Made by a program: the position numbers and the translations under genes. A stretch of 64,000 bases of DNA, taken from assembly GCF_005144475.1 (NCBI RefSeq), contig NZ_SWJZ01000015.1, positions 18,234-82,233 on the forward strand, in the 5' to 3' direction. Below are positions 46,954 through 56,623 of the stretch, in pieces (position 1 is the first letter of the stretch; each line of letters begins with the position of its first letter). Origin of the DNA: Rhodobacter capsulatus (lineage in GTDB: Bacteria > Pseudomonadota > Alphaproteobacteria > Rhodobacterales > Rhodobacteraceae). The notes below the pieces were generated by a model, which was not told where the DNA came from, ran no database searches, and was given only the letters and a program-made list of their open reading frames with translations.

Positions 46954-47100
46954 GCTGGATCCTGTCTGTTGCCCCTGATGTAACGCCAAGGGCGGGCGGG
47001 GAAAAGCACCCGGGCGCGAAATCCGCGGCCGCCGGGCGCTTGTCACGCTTTTGGCACGCCATTAGGTTTGCCCCGATCGGCCAACAGTCAGGGGAAAAGC

Positions 47101-48558
47101 ATGGGGCAAGCGGGCAAGCGGGGGCTGATGCTGGCGGCGGCGCTGGTTTTCGCCGCGGCGGCGCAGGCCGAGGAGGTGCAGACCAAGCAATATCAGGACG
47201 GCGGCATTTACGAGGGCACGTTCAAGGACGGCAAGCAGGATGGCCATGGCAAATACCGCCTGCCCTCGGGCTATGAATACGAGGGCGACTGGCGCGCGGG
47301 CGAAATCGTCGGTCAGGGCCGCGCCCGCTTTCCCGACGGGTCGCTCTACGCGGGCCAGTTCGCCCATGGCAAGCCCGAGGGCCGCGGCAAGATCACCTAT
47401 CCCGATGGCGGCACCTACGAGGGCGACTGGGTCGCGGGGCAGATCACCGGCACCGGCGTCGCGCTTTATGCCAACGGCACCCGCTACGAGGGCCGGTTCG
47501 CCAATGCGCTGCATGATGGCGCGGGCGTGCTGACCGGCCCCGACGGCTACCGCTACGAGGGCGACTGGGTGCAGGGCGTGAAACAGGGCCGCGGCAAGAT
47601 CACCTACCCCGACGGCGCCCGCTACGAAGGCGAGATGGCGGGCGGCCAGCGCGCGGGCCGCGGCACGCTGATCCTGAAGACCGGCGTCACCTATGAAGGC
47701 GACTGGAAGGCTGGCCAGATGGAGGGTCAGGGCGTGCTGATCCAGCCCAATGGCGATCGCTACGAGGGCGCGATGGTGGCGGGCAAGCGGCAGGGCAAGG
47801 GCCGGGTGGTCTATGCCAACGGCGATCTTTACGAGGGCGAGTTTCTGGCCGACAAGCCGCAGGGTCAGGGCCATTTCCGCGGCGCCGACGGCTATGAGTA
47901 TACCGGCGGCTGGGTCGAGGGCCGGATCGAAGGCCTGGGCCGGGCACAATTTCCCGACGGCTCGGTCTACGAGGGCGCCTTTCGCAACGACATGCCCGAA
48001 GGCCAGGGCAAGATCACCTATCCCGACGGCGCCAGCTACGAGGGCGGCTGGCTGGCCGGAAACATCGCCGGCCGGGGCGTCGCCCGTTACGCCAACGGCC
48101 TTGTTTATGAAGGCGACTTCCTGGAAGCCCGGCAGCATGGCAAGGGCCGGATGACCTATCTTGACGGCTATGTCTACGACGGCGACTGGGCCGACGGCAC
48201 AAGGCAGGGGCGCGGCCGGGCCACCCATCCCGACGGCACGATCTACGAGGGCGGGTTCGAGGCCGGGCAGCGCTCGGGCCAGGGCAAGCTGATCATGCCC
48301 GACGGCTTCACCTACGAGGGCATGTGGCGCGACGGCGAGATCGACGGGCCGGGCAAGGCCACCTATGCCAATGGCGATGTCTACGAGGGCAATTTCGTGC
48401 AGGGCCGCCGTCAGGGCAAGGGGGTGATGCGCTATGCCTCGGGCAAGGTCGCGGGCGGCACCTGGGCCGACGACCGTCTGGCCGAACCGGCCCAGCCGCT
48501 GCCCCCGGCGCCGCCCCCGCCGCAACCGCAACCGCAGCCGCCGGGCAGTCCCGATTGA
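47101..48558 (+). CDS. Exported MORN-repeat protein
   Basis: 485 residues. A signal peptide (RGLMLAAALVFAAAAQA) precedes about eighteen tandem 23-residue MORN units of the form YEGxxxxGxxxGxGxxxxPDG from about residue 35 to 465, then a Pro/Gln-rich tail (PAPPPPQPQPQPPG). MORN repeats form extended beta-hairpin rods that bind lipids or proteins; a periplasmic or surface scaffold role is inferred. Start ATG 47101 follows aggggaaaag. It lies divergent from nadE and 147 bp ahead of the histidine kinase. No function is established for the bacterial exported forms. Confidence 0.88.
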   Translation: MGQAGKRGLMLAAALVFAAAAQAEEVQTKQYQDGGIYEGTFKDGKQDGHGKYRLPSGYEYEGDWRAGEIVGQGRARFPDGSLYAGQFAHGKPEGRGKITYPDGGTYEGDWVAGQITGTGVALYANGTRYEGRFANALHDGAGVLTGPDGYRYEGDWVQGVKQGRGKITYPDGARYEGEMAGGQRAGRGTLILKTGVTYEGDWKAGQMEGQGVLIQPNGDRYEGAMVAGKRQGKGRVVYANGDLYEGEFLADKPQGQGHFRGADGYEYTGGWVEGRIEGLGRAQFPDGSVYEGAFRNDMPEGQGKITYPDGASYEGGWLAGNIAGRGVARYANGLVYEGDFLEARQHGKGRMTYLDGYVYDGDWADGTRQGRGRATHPDGTIYEGGFEAGQRSGQGKLIMPDGFTYEGMWRDGEIDGPGKATYANGDVYEGNFVQGRRQGKGVMRYASGKVAGGTWADDRLAEPAQPLPPAPPPPQPQPQPPGSPD

Positions 48559-48705
48559 GGCGCCCGCCCGGCGGCGCAGCGCAATCCTGCCGCGATTTTT
48601 CGCGCCGGAACTGCCGTTATTGGCATCTGCCCCGCGAATGCGCTAGGATCGTAAGAAATCGGTAGGGGAAACCGGGGTATTGCTGAGACAGGCGGGATTC
48701 GGCCT

Positions 48706-50226
48706 GTGTGGGCAGTCCGCGCGGAACAGCCCGCAGCGATCGGGCAGGTGGGTGTGTTGGCAAGTCAGCAGTCCGAGATTGATGGCATCGACGGCCGCAA
48801 GGAAATCGACCGGCTGTTTGATCTGGAATACGGGCGGCGCCTTGATACGGCGTTCCGCTTCGGGGTCATCCTGTCCGTGGGCGTGGTGCTGTATTTCTAT
48901 CTCGACAACCTGATGGCTGTCTGGTGGATCGCGGCGCAAATCGTCGGGCACATCGCCCATTTCCTGTTCCTGCGCAGCCGCGGCGAGACCTGCTCGCGCC
49001 GCGAGGTGCTGATTGCGGGGGCGGTGTTCTGGTATCTGGTCGCCGCCTTCATCTGGCTGCCCGCCGAGATGATCACCACCGCGGACCCGGCCTTGCGGAT
49101 CGGCGGCGCGGCGGGGATGGGGGCGATGCTCGTCTTCCTGATCTACCGCTCGGATCGGGTGCTGGCGGTCATGCTGGGCGAGATCGCGGTGATCGGCGCG
49201 GCCATCGCCTGGGTGGTCTTTCGCACCATCCAGCAGCTTGACCATCCGGGCGCGATCCTTGGCACGGTGCTGGCGGCGGTGGGGCTGCATGTCTATTTCT
49301 CGCTGACGCTGCTCGCGCATCGCCGCATCCGGATCGAGGCCGAACGGGCCGCGCTGCGCTCGGTCCAGGCGCAGAAGATGGAGGCGATCGGCCAGCTTGC
49401 GGGCGGAGTTGCCCATGATTTCAACAACATCCTGACCGCGGTGATCGGCAATCTCGATCTTTACGACGCCATGGACACCGAGGCCGAACGGCTCAATGCG
49501 GTGACCGAGGCGAAGACGGCGGCCTTGCGCGCGGCAGAGCTGGTCAAGCAGCTGCTCGCCTATGCCCGGCGCACGCAGATGCGGATCGCGCGGCGCGATG
49601 TCGGCGCGCTGCTCGAACAGCTGCAACTGCTGACGCGGCGGCTTCTGCCCGCCTCGATCACCCAGGATTTCGAGGCGCCGCAGGCGCCGCTCTGGGTCGC
49701 GCTGGATGAAAACCAGTTCATCACCGCGCTGGTCAATCTGGTCGTCAACGCCCGCGATGCCATGCCCGGGGGCGGCACGCTGACGGTCTCGGCGCGGCCG
49801 GTGCATCTGTTTACCGACGACGTGCAGCCCGACGGCACGGTCCTGCCCGCGGGCGATTATGCCGAGGTGACGGTGGCCGATACCGGCACCGGCATCCCGC
49901 CCGAGATCATCCGCCGCGTCACCGAACCCTTCTTCACCACCAAGGCCGTGGGTCAGGGCTCGGGGCTGGGGCTGAGCATGGTGGACGGATTCGCCCGGCA
50001 ATCGGGCGGCCTGCTGACCATCGACAGCTCGCCCGAGGGCACGGCGATGCATCTTCTGCTGCCGATCGCCCCCGCCGAGGAGCCCCGGCCGGATACCGCA
50101 GAGGATATGCCGCCGCCGGAATCGCCCCCGGAAACACCGCCGCAGACGCCGAGCCCGCCAGCGTCGAGCCGGGCGCAGCCGGGCGGGCGCGGCCCGGCAC
50201 CCGGGCTGCGCACCTCGCGGGCCTGA
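48706..50226 (+). CDS. Membrane-bound hybrid-less sensor histidine kinase
   Basis: Up to 506 residues. Five or six hydrophobic segments occupy about residues 50-215 ([66 protein letters not shown]). The dimerisation/phosphoacceptor domain follows with His in [19 protein letters not shown], and a HATPase domain with [23 protein letters not shown] and [10 protein letters not shown] Pro-rich tail of about 45 residues ends it. No receiver domain and no neighbouring response regulator are present, so it is an orphan. GTG 48706 is the longest start; GTG/TTG at 48748-48757 are equally likely. Confidence 0.85.
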   Translation: MWAVRAEQPAAIGQVGVLASQQSEIDGIDGRKEIDRLFDLEYGRRLDTAFRFGVILSVGVVLYFYLDNLMAVWWIAAQIVGHIAHFLFLRSRGETCSRREVLIAGAVFWYLVAAFIWLPAEMITTADPALRIGGAAGMGAMLVFLIYRSDRVLAVMLGEIAVIGAAIAWVVFRTIQQLDHPGAILGTVLAAVGLHVYFSLTLLAHRRIRIEAERAALRSVQAQKMEAIGQLAGGVAHDFNNILTAVIGNLDLYDAMDTEAERLNAVTEAKTAALRAAELVKQLLAYARRTQMRIARRDVGALLEQLQLLTRRLLPASITQDFEAPQAPLWVALDENQFITALVNLVVNARDAMPGGGTLTVSARPVHLFTDDVQPDGTVLPAGDYAEVTVADTGTGIPPEIIRRVTEPFFTTKAVGQGSGLGLSMVDGFARQSGGLLTIDSSPEGTAMHLLLPIAPAEEPRPDTAEDMPPPESPPETPPQTPSPPASSRAQPGGRGPAPGLRTSRA

Positions 50227-50325
50227 GCCTGCCCCCTTTTCGCCCCCCCTTTTCGGGACAGTACATTTTCGAAACCGCGCATTTTCGGTCTTTTCATTTT
50301 CCCGCCGCCCCGCCATAGTCCCGCC

Positions 50326-50418
50326 ATGGCACGGAACACGATCAGTTTTATCGGCAAGCGCGGGGCTTTCGCCCCCCTGTTGTCCGTGCGCGGCCTCCTT
50401 CTTCTGAGCCTGCTCTGA
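50326..50418 (+). CDS. leuA leader peptide
   Basis: A 30-codon ORF starting MARNTISFIGKRGAF and ending in a leucine run (GLLLLSLL then stop), with eight Leu codons in the last thirteen positions. It precedes leuA by 124 nt. Ribosome stalling at these codons during leucine shortage would favour an antiterminator. This is the classic alphaproteobacterial leuA leader arrangement. Too short to be a stable protein. Confidence 0.85.
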   Translation: MARNTISFIGKRGAFAPLLSVRGLLLLSLL

Positions 50419-50462
50419 GCGTGCCCCCGGGCGCGACCGCTCAGATGTATCAGCGCCCACCC

Positions 50463-50494
50463 CCCGAACCCCAGGCGAGACGCTGGCATTCGGG
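50463..50494 (+). promoter_or_regulatory. Candidate attenuator stem-loop upstream of leuA
   Basis: CCCGAA (50463-50468) with TTCGGG (50489-50494) and an inner CCAG/CTGG pair form a hairpin after the leader peptide. It is followed by a mixed, not U-rich, stretch, so I cannot say whether it is the terminator or the pause/antiterminator stem. Confidence 0.4.
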
Positions 50495-50542
50495 AGACCG
50501 CAAGGCTAAGACACCGACATTGAACATTCTCAGGCCCAGACC

Positions 50543-52102
50543 ATGACCGACAAATCCCGCGTTCTGATTTTTGACACCACGCTGCGCGACGGCGAACAAT
50601 CGCCCGGCGCCACCATGACCCATGACGAAAAGCTCGAAATCGCCATGTTGCTCGACGAAATGGGCGTCGACATCATCGAAGCCGGCTTCCCGATCGCCTC
50701 GGAAGGCGATTTCGAAGCCGTGTCCGCGATCGCCAAAGCCTCGAAAAATTCCGTCATCGCCGGGCTGTCGCGCGCCAATTACAAGGACATCGACCGCTGC
50801 TGGGAGGCGGTGAAACACGCCGCCCGGCCGCGCATCCACACCTTCATCGGCACCTCGCCCTTGCACCGGGGCATCACCAACCTCGGCACCGAGGAGATGC
50901 TGGAACGCATCCACGACACCGTGACCCATGCGCGCAACCTCTGCGCCGATGTGCAATGGTCGGCGATGGACGCGATCCGCACCGAGCGCGACTATCTGTG
51001 CCGCGTCGTCGAATGCGCGATCAAGGCGGGCGCCACCACGATCAACATCCCCGACACCGTGGGCTACACCCTGCCCTCGGAATCCTCGGACATCATCGCG
51101 ATGCTGCTCGAAAAGGTGCCGGGCGCCGACGAGGTGATCTTTGCCACGCATTGCCACAACGACCTTGGCATGGCGACGGCGAATGCCCTGGCCGCGGTTT
51201 CGGCGGGGGCGCGGCAGATCGAATGCACGATCAACGGTCTGGGCGAGCGCGCGGGCAACACCGCGCTTGAGGAAGTCGTGATGGCGATCAAGGTCCGCAA
51301 GGATCTGATGCCCTTCACCACCGGCATCGACACGACGAAGATCATGAATCTGAGCCGCCGCGTCGCGCAGGTCTCGGGCTTCCCGGTGCAGTTCAACAAG
51401 GCCGTCGTCGGCAAGAACGCCTTCCTGCACGAATCCGGCATCCATCAGGACGGCGTGCTGAAAAACGTCGAAACCTTCGAGATCATGCGCCCCGCCGACA
51501 TCGGCCTGACCGAGACCAACATCGCGATGGGCAAGCATTCGGGCCGCGCCGCCTTGCGCACCAAGATGCGCGATCTGGGGTTTGAACTCGCCGACAACCA
51601 GTTGAACGACGTCTTCGTGCGCTTCAAGGCGCTCGCCGACCGCAAGAAGGAAGTCTATGACGACGACCTGATCGCGCTTTTGACCGACAGCACCGCGAAC
51701 ACCGACCACGACTTCCTGCAGGTGAAATGGCTGCGCGTGATCTGCGGCAGCGACGGGCAGGAAGCGGAACTGAAGATGCTGGTCGATGGCGTTGAAAAGA
51801 CGGCGAAATGTGCGGGCGACGGCCCGGTGGACGCCTGTTTCAAGGCGGTGCAGGCGATCTATCCGACCACGGCCGAGCTGAAGATCTATCAGGTCCATGC
51901 CGTGACCGAAGGGACGGATGCGCAGGCCACCGTCTCGGTGCGTCTGGCCGAGGATGGCCGCATCGTCACCGGCTCGGCCGCCGACACCGACACGATCCTC
52001 GCCTCGGTCAAGGCCTATGTCGGCGCGCTGAACCGTCTGCGCGTGCGCAGCCAGAAGACCGCGCCCGATGCCGATGTGAAATCGATCAGCTACAAGCTGT
52101 AA
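50543..52102 (+). CDS. leuA: 2-isopropylmalate synthase
   Basis: First committed step of leucine synthesis: condenses acetyl-CoA with 2-oxoisovalerate. 519 residues. The N-terminal barrel begins FDTTLRDGEQSPGATM, metal His in ATHCHNDLGMATAN, and NGLGERAGNTALEEVV follow. KAVVGKNAFLHESGIHQDG is the conserved second half, and a C-terminal LeuA regulatory domain (about residues 385-519) binds leucine for feedback inhibition. The start fits the family despite a weak ribosome site. A terminator follows immediately. Confidence 0.97.
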   Translation: MTDKSRVLIFDTTLRDGEQSPGATMTHDEKLEIAMLLDEMGVDIIEAGFPIASEGDFEAVSAIAKASKNSVIAGLSRANYKDIDRCWEAVKHAARPRIHTFIGTSPLHRGITNLGTEEMLERIHDTVTHARNLCADVQWSAMDAIRTERDYLCRVVECAIKAGATTINIPDTVGYTLPSESSDIIAMLLEKVPGADEVIFATHCHNDLGMATANALAAVSAGARQIECTINGLGERAGNTALEEVVMAIKVRKDLMPFTTGIDTTKIMNLSRRVAQVSGFPVQFNKAVVGKNAFLHESGIHQDGVLKNVETFEIMRPADIGLTETNIAMGKHSGRAALRTKMRDLGFELADNQLNDVFVRFKALADRKKEVYDDDLIALLTDSTANTDHDFLQVKWLRVICGSDGQEAELKMLVDGVEKTAKCAGDGPVDACFKAVQAIYPTTAELKIYQVHAVTEGTDAQATVSVRLAEDGRIVTGSAADTDTILASVKAYVGALNRLRVRSQKTAPDADVKSISYKL

Positions 52103-52119
52103 TCCGTCCAACCACGAAA

Positions 52120-52155
52120 GCCCCCGGACCTTGCGGCCCGGGGGCATTTTCTTTC
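52120..52155 (+). terminator. Intrinsic terminator of leuA
   Basis: GCCCCCGG (52120-52127) pairs with CCGGGGGC (52138-52145), followed by ATTTTCTTT. It also lies immediately past the stop of the convergent RTX gene. Confidence 0.9.
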
Positions 52156-52159
52156 GGGC

Positions 52160-54037
52160 TCAGAACAGGAAGTCGGCCTCGGTCAGCCCGCCGGTGCCGA
52201 CCAGCGCGTCGATCTGAAACACCAGATCGGGGGCGGCGTCGGCATCGGTGAAGACGCTGACCACGGTCGCGCCATTGACCACATTCGTCACCACCGCCCC
52301 GGCGCCATCGGCCACCAGCGCCAGATGGAATTCGGCCCCGGGCGCCAGCGCCGACAGGTCGATCCTGTCCACGCCCAGCTCGAAACGGGTGATATGGTCG
52401 CTGCCGCCGACCGAGTTGAGCGAGTCGAGGGTGGTCAGGAAGACGAAGGTGTCCGCCCCCGCGCCGCCCTCCAGCGTGTCGGCCCCGGTGCCGCCGATCA
52501 GCACATCGGCGCCGTCTCCGCCGCGCAGCAGGTCATTCTCGCTGCCGCCGTCCAGCCGGTCGGCGTCGCTGCCGCCCGAAAGCTGATCCGCGCCCGCGTC
52601 ACCGAACAGCGCATCCGCCCCGCCGTCGCCGAACACCCGGTCATCGCCCGCATCGCCCTGCGCCAGATCGTCCCCCGCCCCGCCCGAGACCAGATCATTC
52701 CCGGTCCCGCCCGAGAGCGTGTCGGCGTCGAACCCGCCCGAAAGCGTGTCATTGCCCGCATCGCCCGCGAGCCGGTCGGCCCCGGCCTCGCCCTCCAGCC
52801 GGTCCGCGTCATCGCCGCCCGACAGCTGATCGCCCTCGGTGCCGCCAAACAGCGCATCCGCCCCGCGGCCGCCCGCCACCGTATCGGCGCCACTGCCGCC
52901 GATCAGCGTGTCGACCCCGTCGCGGCCGTCAATCCGGTCGCCGCCCGCGCCGCCTTCCAGCCGGTTGCCCAGCGCATCGCCCGAAATCGCATCCGCCCCC
53001 GAGGAGCCGATGACATTTTCAAAGCCGTGATAGGTGGTGGCAAAGCTGCGCCCGGCGACCAGATCGATGCCGTTGAAGACGCCGGGCGGCAGCAAGACCG
53101 CGGGCAGCGAGGCGAAGCTGAGCGTGTCGATCCCGGCGCCGCCCTCCAGACGGTCGGCCTCCGCGCGGCTTTCGACCTGCACGACATCGTTGCCGCTGCC
53201 GCCGTCAACCGTGTCATTGCCCGCCCCGCCCGCAAGCGTGTCGGCATCGGCGCCGCCGGTCAGCACGTCATGGCCCGCGCCGCCCGAGAGCGCGTCATTG
53301 CCCGCATCGCCCGCCAGCCGGTCGTCATGTTCGCCGCCGTCCAGCTGATCGTTGCCCGTGCCGCCCGCCAACTGGTCGTTGCCGGTGCCGCCCGACAGCG
53401 TGTCGGTCCCGTCACCGCCCGACAGCGTGTCGGCGCCGCTTTCCCCCAGCAGGCGGTCATTGCCGCTCCCCCCGGACAGACCGTCATTCTCGGTGCCGCC
53501 CAGGATCGTGTCATTGCCGCTGCCGCCATCGATCAGGTCGTTGCCGCCAAGGCCGAAGATCCGGTCGTTGCCGCCAAGGCCCAAAAGGCGGTTGGCCACG
53601 CCCGACCCGGTCAGGTTGTCGCTGAAAGTGCTGCCGGTCACGCTCTCGATGCTGATCAGCCGGTCGCCCGCGGCCAGACCGCCCGATTGCGCCGCGCTGG
53701 AGCCCAGGTTGACGGTGATCGCCGCGCCCGAGCGGCTGTAATCGACGGTGTCGCTGTCGGCGCCGCCGTTGATCGTGTCGCGGCCCGCGCCCGCCACGAT
53801 CGTGTCATTGCCCGCCTCGCCGAAGATCTGGTCATCGCCCGAGACGAAGCCCGCCAGCGCCGCATCGACGATGCGGTCATGGCCGGTGCCGCCAAAGACC
53901 GTGTCATTGCCGTCGTTGATGGTGATCGTGTCGTTGCCGCCCAGCGCCGCGACGCGGTCGTTGCGGAAGCCGGGGATGCCGAAGGAGAAGGCGTCGTCGA
54001 GGCTGTTGGAGCCGTTGGTGCCGATGATGTCCGACAT
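52160..54037 (-). CDS. Secreted RTX calcium-binding protein
   Basis: 625 residues built largely of hemolysin-type GGxGxDxLx nonapeptides in several blocks (for example GGSGNDTILGGTENDGLSGG), interrupted by a spacer around residues 300-345 (LLPPGVFNGIDLVAG). The C-terminal 100 residues (FVFLTTLDSLNSVGGSDHI, VFQIDALVGTGGLTEADFLF) match the type I secretion/serralysin C-terminal domain with an uncleaved signal. There is no N-terminal signal peptide. Calcium would drive folding outside the cell. No catalytic domain or type I exporter genes are seen in the window. It is divergent from the Crp/Fnr regulator. Confidence 0.9.
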   Translation of the reverse strand: MSDIIGTNGSNSLDDAFSFGIPGFRNDRVAALGGNDTITINDGNDTVFGGTGHDRIVDAALAGFVSGDDQIFGEAGNDTIVAGAGRDTINGGADSDTVDYSRSGAAITVNLGSSAAQSGGLAAGDRLISIESVTGSTFSDNLTGSGVANRLLGLGGNDRIFGLGGNDLIDGGSGNDTILGGTENDGLSGGSGNDRLLGESGADTLSGGDGTDTLSGGTGNDQLAGGTGNDQLDGGEHDDRLAGDAGNDALSGGAGHDVLTGGADADTLAGGAGNDTVDGGSGNDVVQVESRAEADRLEGGAGIDTLSFASLPAVLLPPGVFNGIDLVAGRSFATTYHGFENVIGSSGADAISGDALGNRLEGGAGGDRIDGRDGVDTLIGGSGADTVAGGRGADALFGGTEGDQLSGGDDADRLEGEAGADRLAGDAGNDTLSGGFDADTLSGGTGNDLVSGGAGDDLAQGDAGDDRVFGDGGADALFGDAGADQLSGGSDADRLDGGSENDLLRGGDGADVLIGGTGADTLEGGAGADTFVFLTTLDSLNSVGGSDHITRFELGVDRIDLSALAPGAEFHLALVADGAGAVVTNVVNGATVVSVFTDADAAPDLVFQIDALVGTGGLTEADFLF

Positions 54038-54170
54038 GGAAGGAACCTTTCGGTTGGGGGTTGCGTGGGCTCACCCTGCCCGGTTGCGGCCGGTCGCGCT
54101 GTTCCGCAGGGAACAGGCTTGCCAGACGGCCCCGACCCGGCCAGCATGGGGCACGGGATGGGGGCCAAAC

Positions 54171-54872
54171 ATGCGGAAACTGGCGGAAAAACCGGCGTTC
54201 TGGCGCTCTTTCGCGCTTTTCGAAGCGCTGGAGGCGGCGGCGTTGGCGGCGCTTGCGGGGTTGGCGCGACAGCAGCAGTGGCAGCCGGGCGAGATGCTGT
54301 TTCAGCGCGGCGATCCGGGCGACTGGATGGTGGCGCTGGCGGCGGGGCGGGTGAAGCTGACGCTTCTGGCGCCGGGCGGGCGCGAGCTGATCTTGCGCCA
54401 TGCCGAGGCGGGCGACACGCTCGGCGAATTCGCGCTCGTCGATGGCGGGCCGCGTTCGGCCGATGCGACGGCGGTGCAGGCGACGACCGGCTTCGTGCTG
54501 CACCGGGCGCAGTTCACCGCACTGGCCGGGGCGCATCCGGATCTGGGCTTGTCGGTCGCGCGCTATTTCTGCCGCCGCCTGCGCGAGACGACCGAGCAGC
54601 TCGAGGGCATCGCGCTTTACCAGCTCGAGGCGCGTCTGGCGCGGTTTCTGCTGTTCACCCTGCGCCAGCTGAATGGCGCCGATCTGCCGCCGACGGCGGT
54701 CTTGCGGCTGGAAATCTCGCAAGGCGATCTTGCGGCGGTGCTGGGCGCGAGCCGTCCCAAGGTCAACCGGGCGCTGCAGGCGCTGGAAGCCGCGGGGGCG
54801 ATCGGGCGCAAGGACGGGGCCTGGACGCTCGACATGGCCGCCCTTTCCGCCGCCGCCGAGCCGGAGGCGTGA
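54171..54872 (+). CDS. Crp/Fnr-family regulator coupled to an adenylate cyclase
   Basis: 233 residues from ATG 54171. The cyclic-nucleotide-binding domain keeps the phosphate-binding cassette (GEFALVDGGPRSADATA, with Glu, Arg and Ser as in cAMP binders), a long C-helix, and an HTH (ISQGDLAAVLGASRPKVNRA). No Cys set for an Fe-S cluster is present, so it is Crp-like rather than Fnr-like. Its stop overlaps the cyclase start (TGATG), which argues that it responds to that enzyme's product. The divergent RTX gene is a plausible target. Confidence 0.85.
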   Translation: MRKLAEKPAFWRSFALFEALEAAALAALAGLARQQQWQPGEMLFQRGDPGDWMVALAAGRVKLTLLAPGGRELILRHAEAGDTLGEFALVDGGPRSADATAVQATTGFVLHRAQFTALAGAHPDLGLSVARYFCRRLRETTEQLEGIALYQLEARLARFLLFTLRQLNGADLPPTAVLRLEISQGDLAAVLGASRPKVNRALQALEAAGAIGRKDGAWTLDMAALSAAAEPEA

Positions 54873-56623
54873 TGGCCTGGCGCGGCGCGGTCCTTGCAAT
54901 CGCGGCGGCGCTTGGCCTGCTGCTGGCGCGGCCGCCCGCGCCGCTCGTCGCGCTGCAGGAGCGGGTCTTCGCCCCCCTGCCCCGGCCGCCGGACACGGGC
55001 GGCATCGTCGTGCTCGACATCGGCGCGCGGGACGAGACCGGCGCCCTCTGGACCCGGGCGGCGACGGCGCGGCTGGTGGCCCGGCTGGCCGAGGCCAAGC
55101 CGCGGGTGATCGGCCTCGACATGCTGATCGCGGGGGAGTGCGACGGCGCCCCCGCCGGTGATCTGGCGGCGGCCTTGCGGGGCCAGCCCGCGGTGCTGGG
55201 GCTTTTGCTCTCCGACACGCCCGGCCCGCCCCTGCCGCCCGCCCGGCTGGGCCAGACCGGGCCGCTGCCGCTTTGGCAGGCCGCGGGGGCCGAGACGCCC
55301 TGCCCGCAGTTTTCCGCGCAGGATTGGGCGGTGATGGCGCTGATGGGCGATGCGGATGCCACGGTGCGCCATCTGCCGGTCGCGGTGGCGGTGGGGCACC
55401 AGACCCTGCCCGGTCTTGCCGTCGCCATCGCCGCCCGGGCCGAGGGCCTCCTGCCGCTGATCGGCCCGACGGGCCTGCGGCTGGGGGCGACGACCTTCCC
55501 GCTGGAGGCGGGCAGCCTGCGCTTTGCCGCCTCCCGCCCCGAAAGCTGGGCCCGCCGCACCCTGCCCGCCGCCGCGGTGCTGGCCGGACAGGCGAGGCCG
55601 CCCGCAGACGCGGTGCTCCTGATCGGCTCAAGCCTGCCCGAGCGCGGCGGGCTGCGCCCGAGCGCAACCAGCCCGGTGATGCCCTCGGTGCAGATCCTTG
55701 CCGATGCGGTGGCAGGGCTGCGTTCGGGGCAGCTGCCGCACCGCCCGGGCTGGGCCCCGGCGCTTGAAGGCGGCTTCGTCGCGCTGACGGGGCTTTTGAC
55801 GCTGCTGGGGCTGTTGCGCCTGCGCCCTGCCCGCGCGGCGGCGATGGCCGCGACTTTGGCCGCGCTCTGGGCCGGGGCGGCGGTGCTTTTCGGCCGCGGC
55901 GGGCTGCTGCTCGACCCCGTCCTGCCGGTTGTCGCGCTGGCGCTGATCCTGCTGGCCGCGCTTTTGGGCCGCGCCGCCGCGCTGGCCCGGGCCGAACGGG
56001 TGCTGCGCGACCGCATGGGGCAAGTGCTGCCCCCCGCGCTTGTCAGCCGCCTGGCCGCGCAGCCGCGGTTGATGCGGCTTGAGGGCGAAACCCGCGAAAT
56101 CACGGCGCTTTTCACCGATATCGAGGGCTTTTCCACCGCCACCTCGGCGATGGGCGCGGTGGAGATGGTGGCGCGGCTTGATGCCTATTTCGCGCTCACC
56201 TGCGCCATCGTGCTGCGCCACGGCGGGATGATCGACAAGCTCGTCGGCGACAGCCTGCATGCGCTGTTCAACGCGCCGCTGGATCAACCCGGCCACGAGG
56301 CGGCGGCGCTGGCCTGTGCCGCCGAGATCGTGACGGCGACCGAAGCTTTCGCACGCGAAAACAACGGCTTCGGCAAGACGCGGATCGGCGTCGAATGCGG
56401 CCCCGCGGTCTTGGGCGATGTCGGGTTCGGCACCCGGATCGACTACACCGCGCATGGACCTGCGGTGAACCTCGCCGCGCGGCTGCAAGAGGCGAACAAG
56501 GCGCTGGGCACAAGGATCTGCATCGGCCCGACGCTGGGGGCGCGGGAGCCGGGCCTTGTGGCGCTCGGCGAGATCGAGCTGCGCAGCTTCGGGCGACTGC
56601 CGCTTTACACGCTCAGGGCGTGA
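54872..56623 (+). CDS. CHASE2-domain class III adenylate/guanylate cyclase
   Basis: 583 residues. One N-terminal helix (VLAIAAALGLLLA), a periplasmic CHASE2 sensor (VVLDIGARDETGALW, KPRVIGLDMLI, VLLIGSSLPERGGL), then about three helices (GGFVALTGLLTLLGLL; LLDPVLPVVALALILLAALL). The catalytic class III domain has metal Asp in FTDIEGFSTATS and KLVGDSLHALFNAP, and GTRIDYTAHGPAVNLAARLQ. Residues specifying ATP versus GTP were not checked. It overlaps the Crp-like gene and, at its 3' end, the convergent FecR gene by 11 nt. Confidence 0.9.
   Translation: MAWRGAVLAIAAALGLLLARPPAPLVALQERVFAPLPRPPDTGGIVVLDIGARDETGALWTRAATARLVARLAEAKPRVIGLDMLIAGECDGAPAGDLAAALRGQPAVLGLLLSDTPGPPLPPARLGQTGPLPLWQAAGAETPCPQFSAQDWAVMALMGDADATVRHLPVAVAVGHQTLPGLAVAIAARAEGLLPLIGPTGLRLGATTFPLEAGSLRFAASRPESWARRTLPAAAVLAGQARPPADAVLLIGSSLPERGGLRPSATSPVMPSVQILADAVAGLRSGQLPHRPGWAPALEGGFVALTGLLTLLGLLRLRPARAAAMAATLAALWAGAAVLFGRGGLLLDPVLPVVALALILLAALLGRAAALARAERVLRDRMGQVLPPALVSRLAAQPRLMRLEGETREITALFTDIEGFSTATSAMGAVEMVARLDAYFALTCAIVLRHGGMIDKLVGDSLHALFNAPLDQPGHEAAALACAAEIVTATEAFARENNGFGKTRIGVECGPAVLGDVGFGTRIDYTAHGPAVNLAARLQEANKALGTRICIGPTLGAREPGLVALGEIELRSFGRLPLYTLRA

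Larger units (their letters stand above)
50227..50542. other. leuA leader region
   Basis: 316 bp between the kinase and leuA. It holds the candidate leuA promoter (AT-rich stretch about 50255-50300), a Leu-rich leader peptide ORF (50326-50418) and a stem-loop (50463-50494), the layout of a translation-coupled transcription attenuator. Confidence 0.6.

Noticed and set aside
47200..48480. Tandem short DNA repeats that could suggest a CRISPR or satellite array
   Set aside because: The periodicity (about 69 bp) is codon-phased and encodes MORN units; there are no constant repeats with variable spacers. The same applies to the RTX repeats at 52500-53900.
52325..54871. Long 5' extension of the cyclase frame through the RTX and Crp genes
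   Set aside because: The frame only happens to be open. The real cyclase start at 54872 has a ribosome site, the correct first helix and TGATG coupling to the Crp-like gene.
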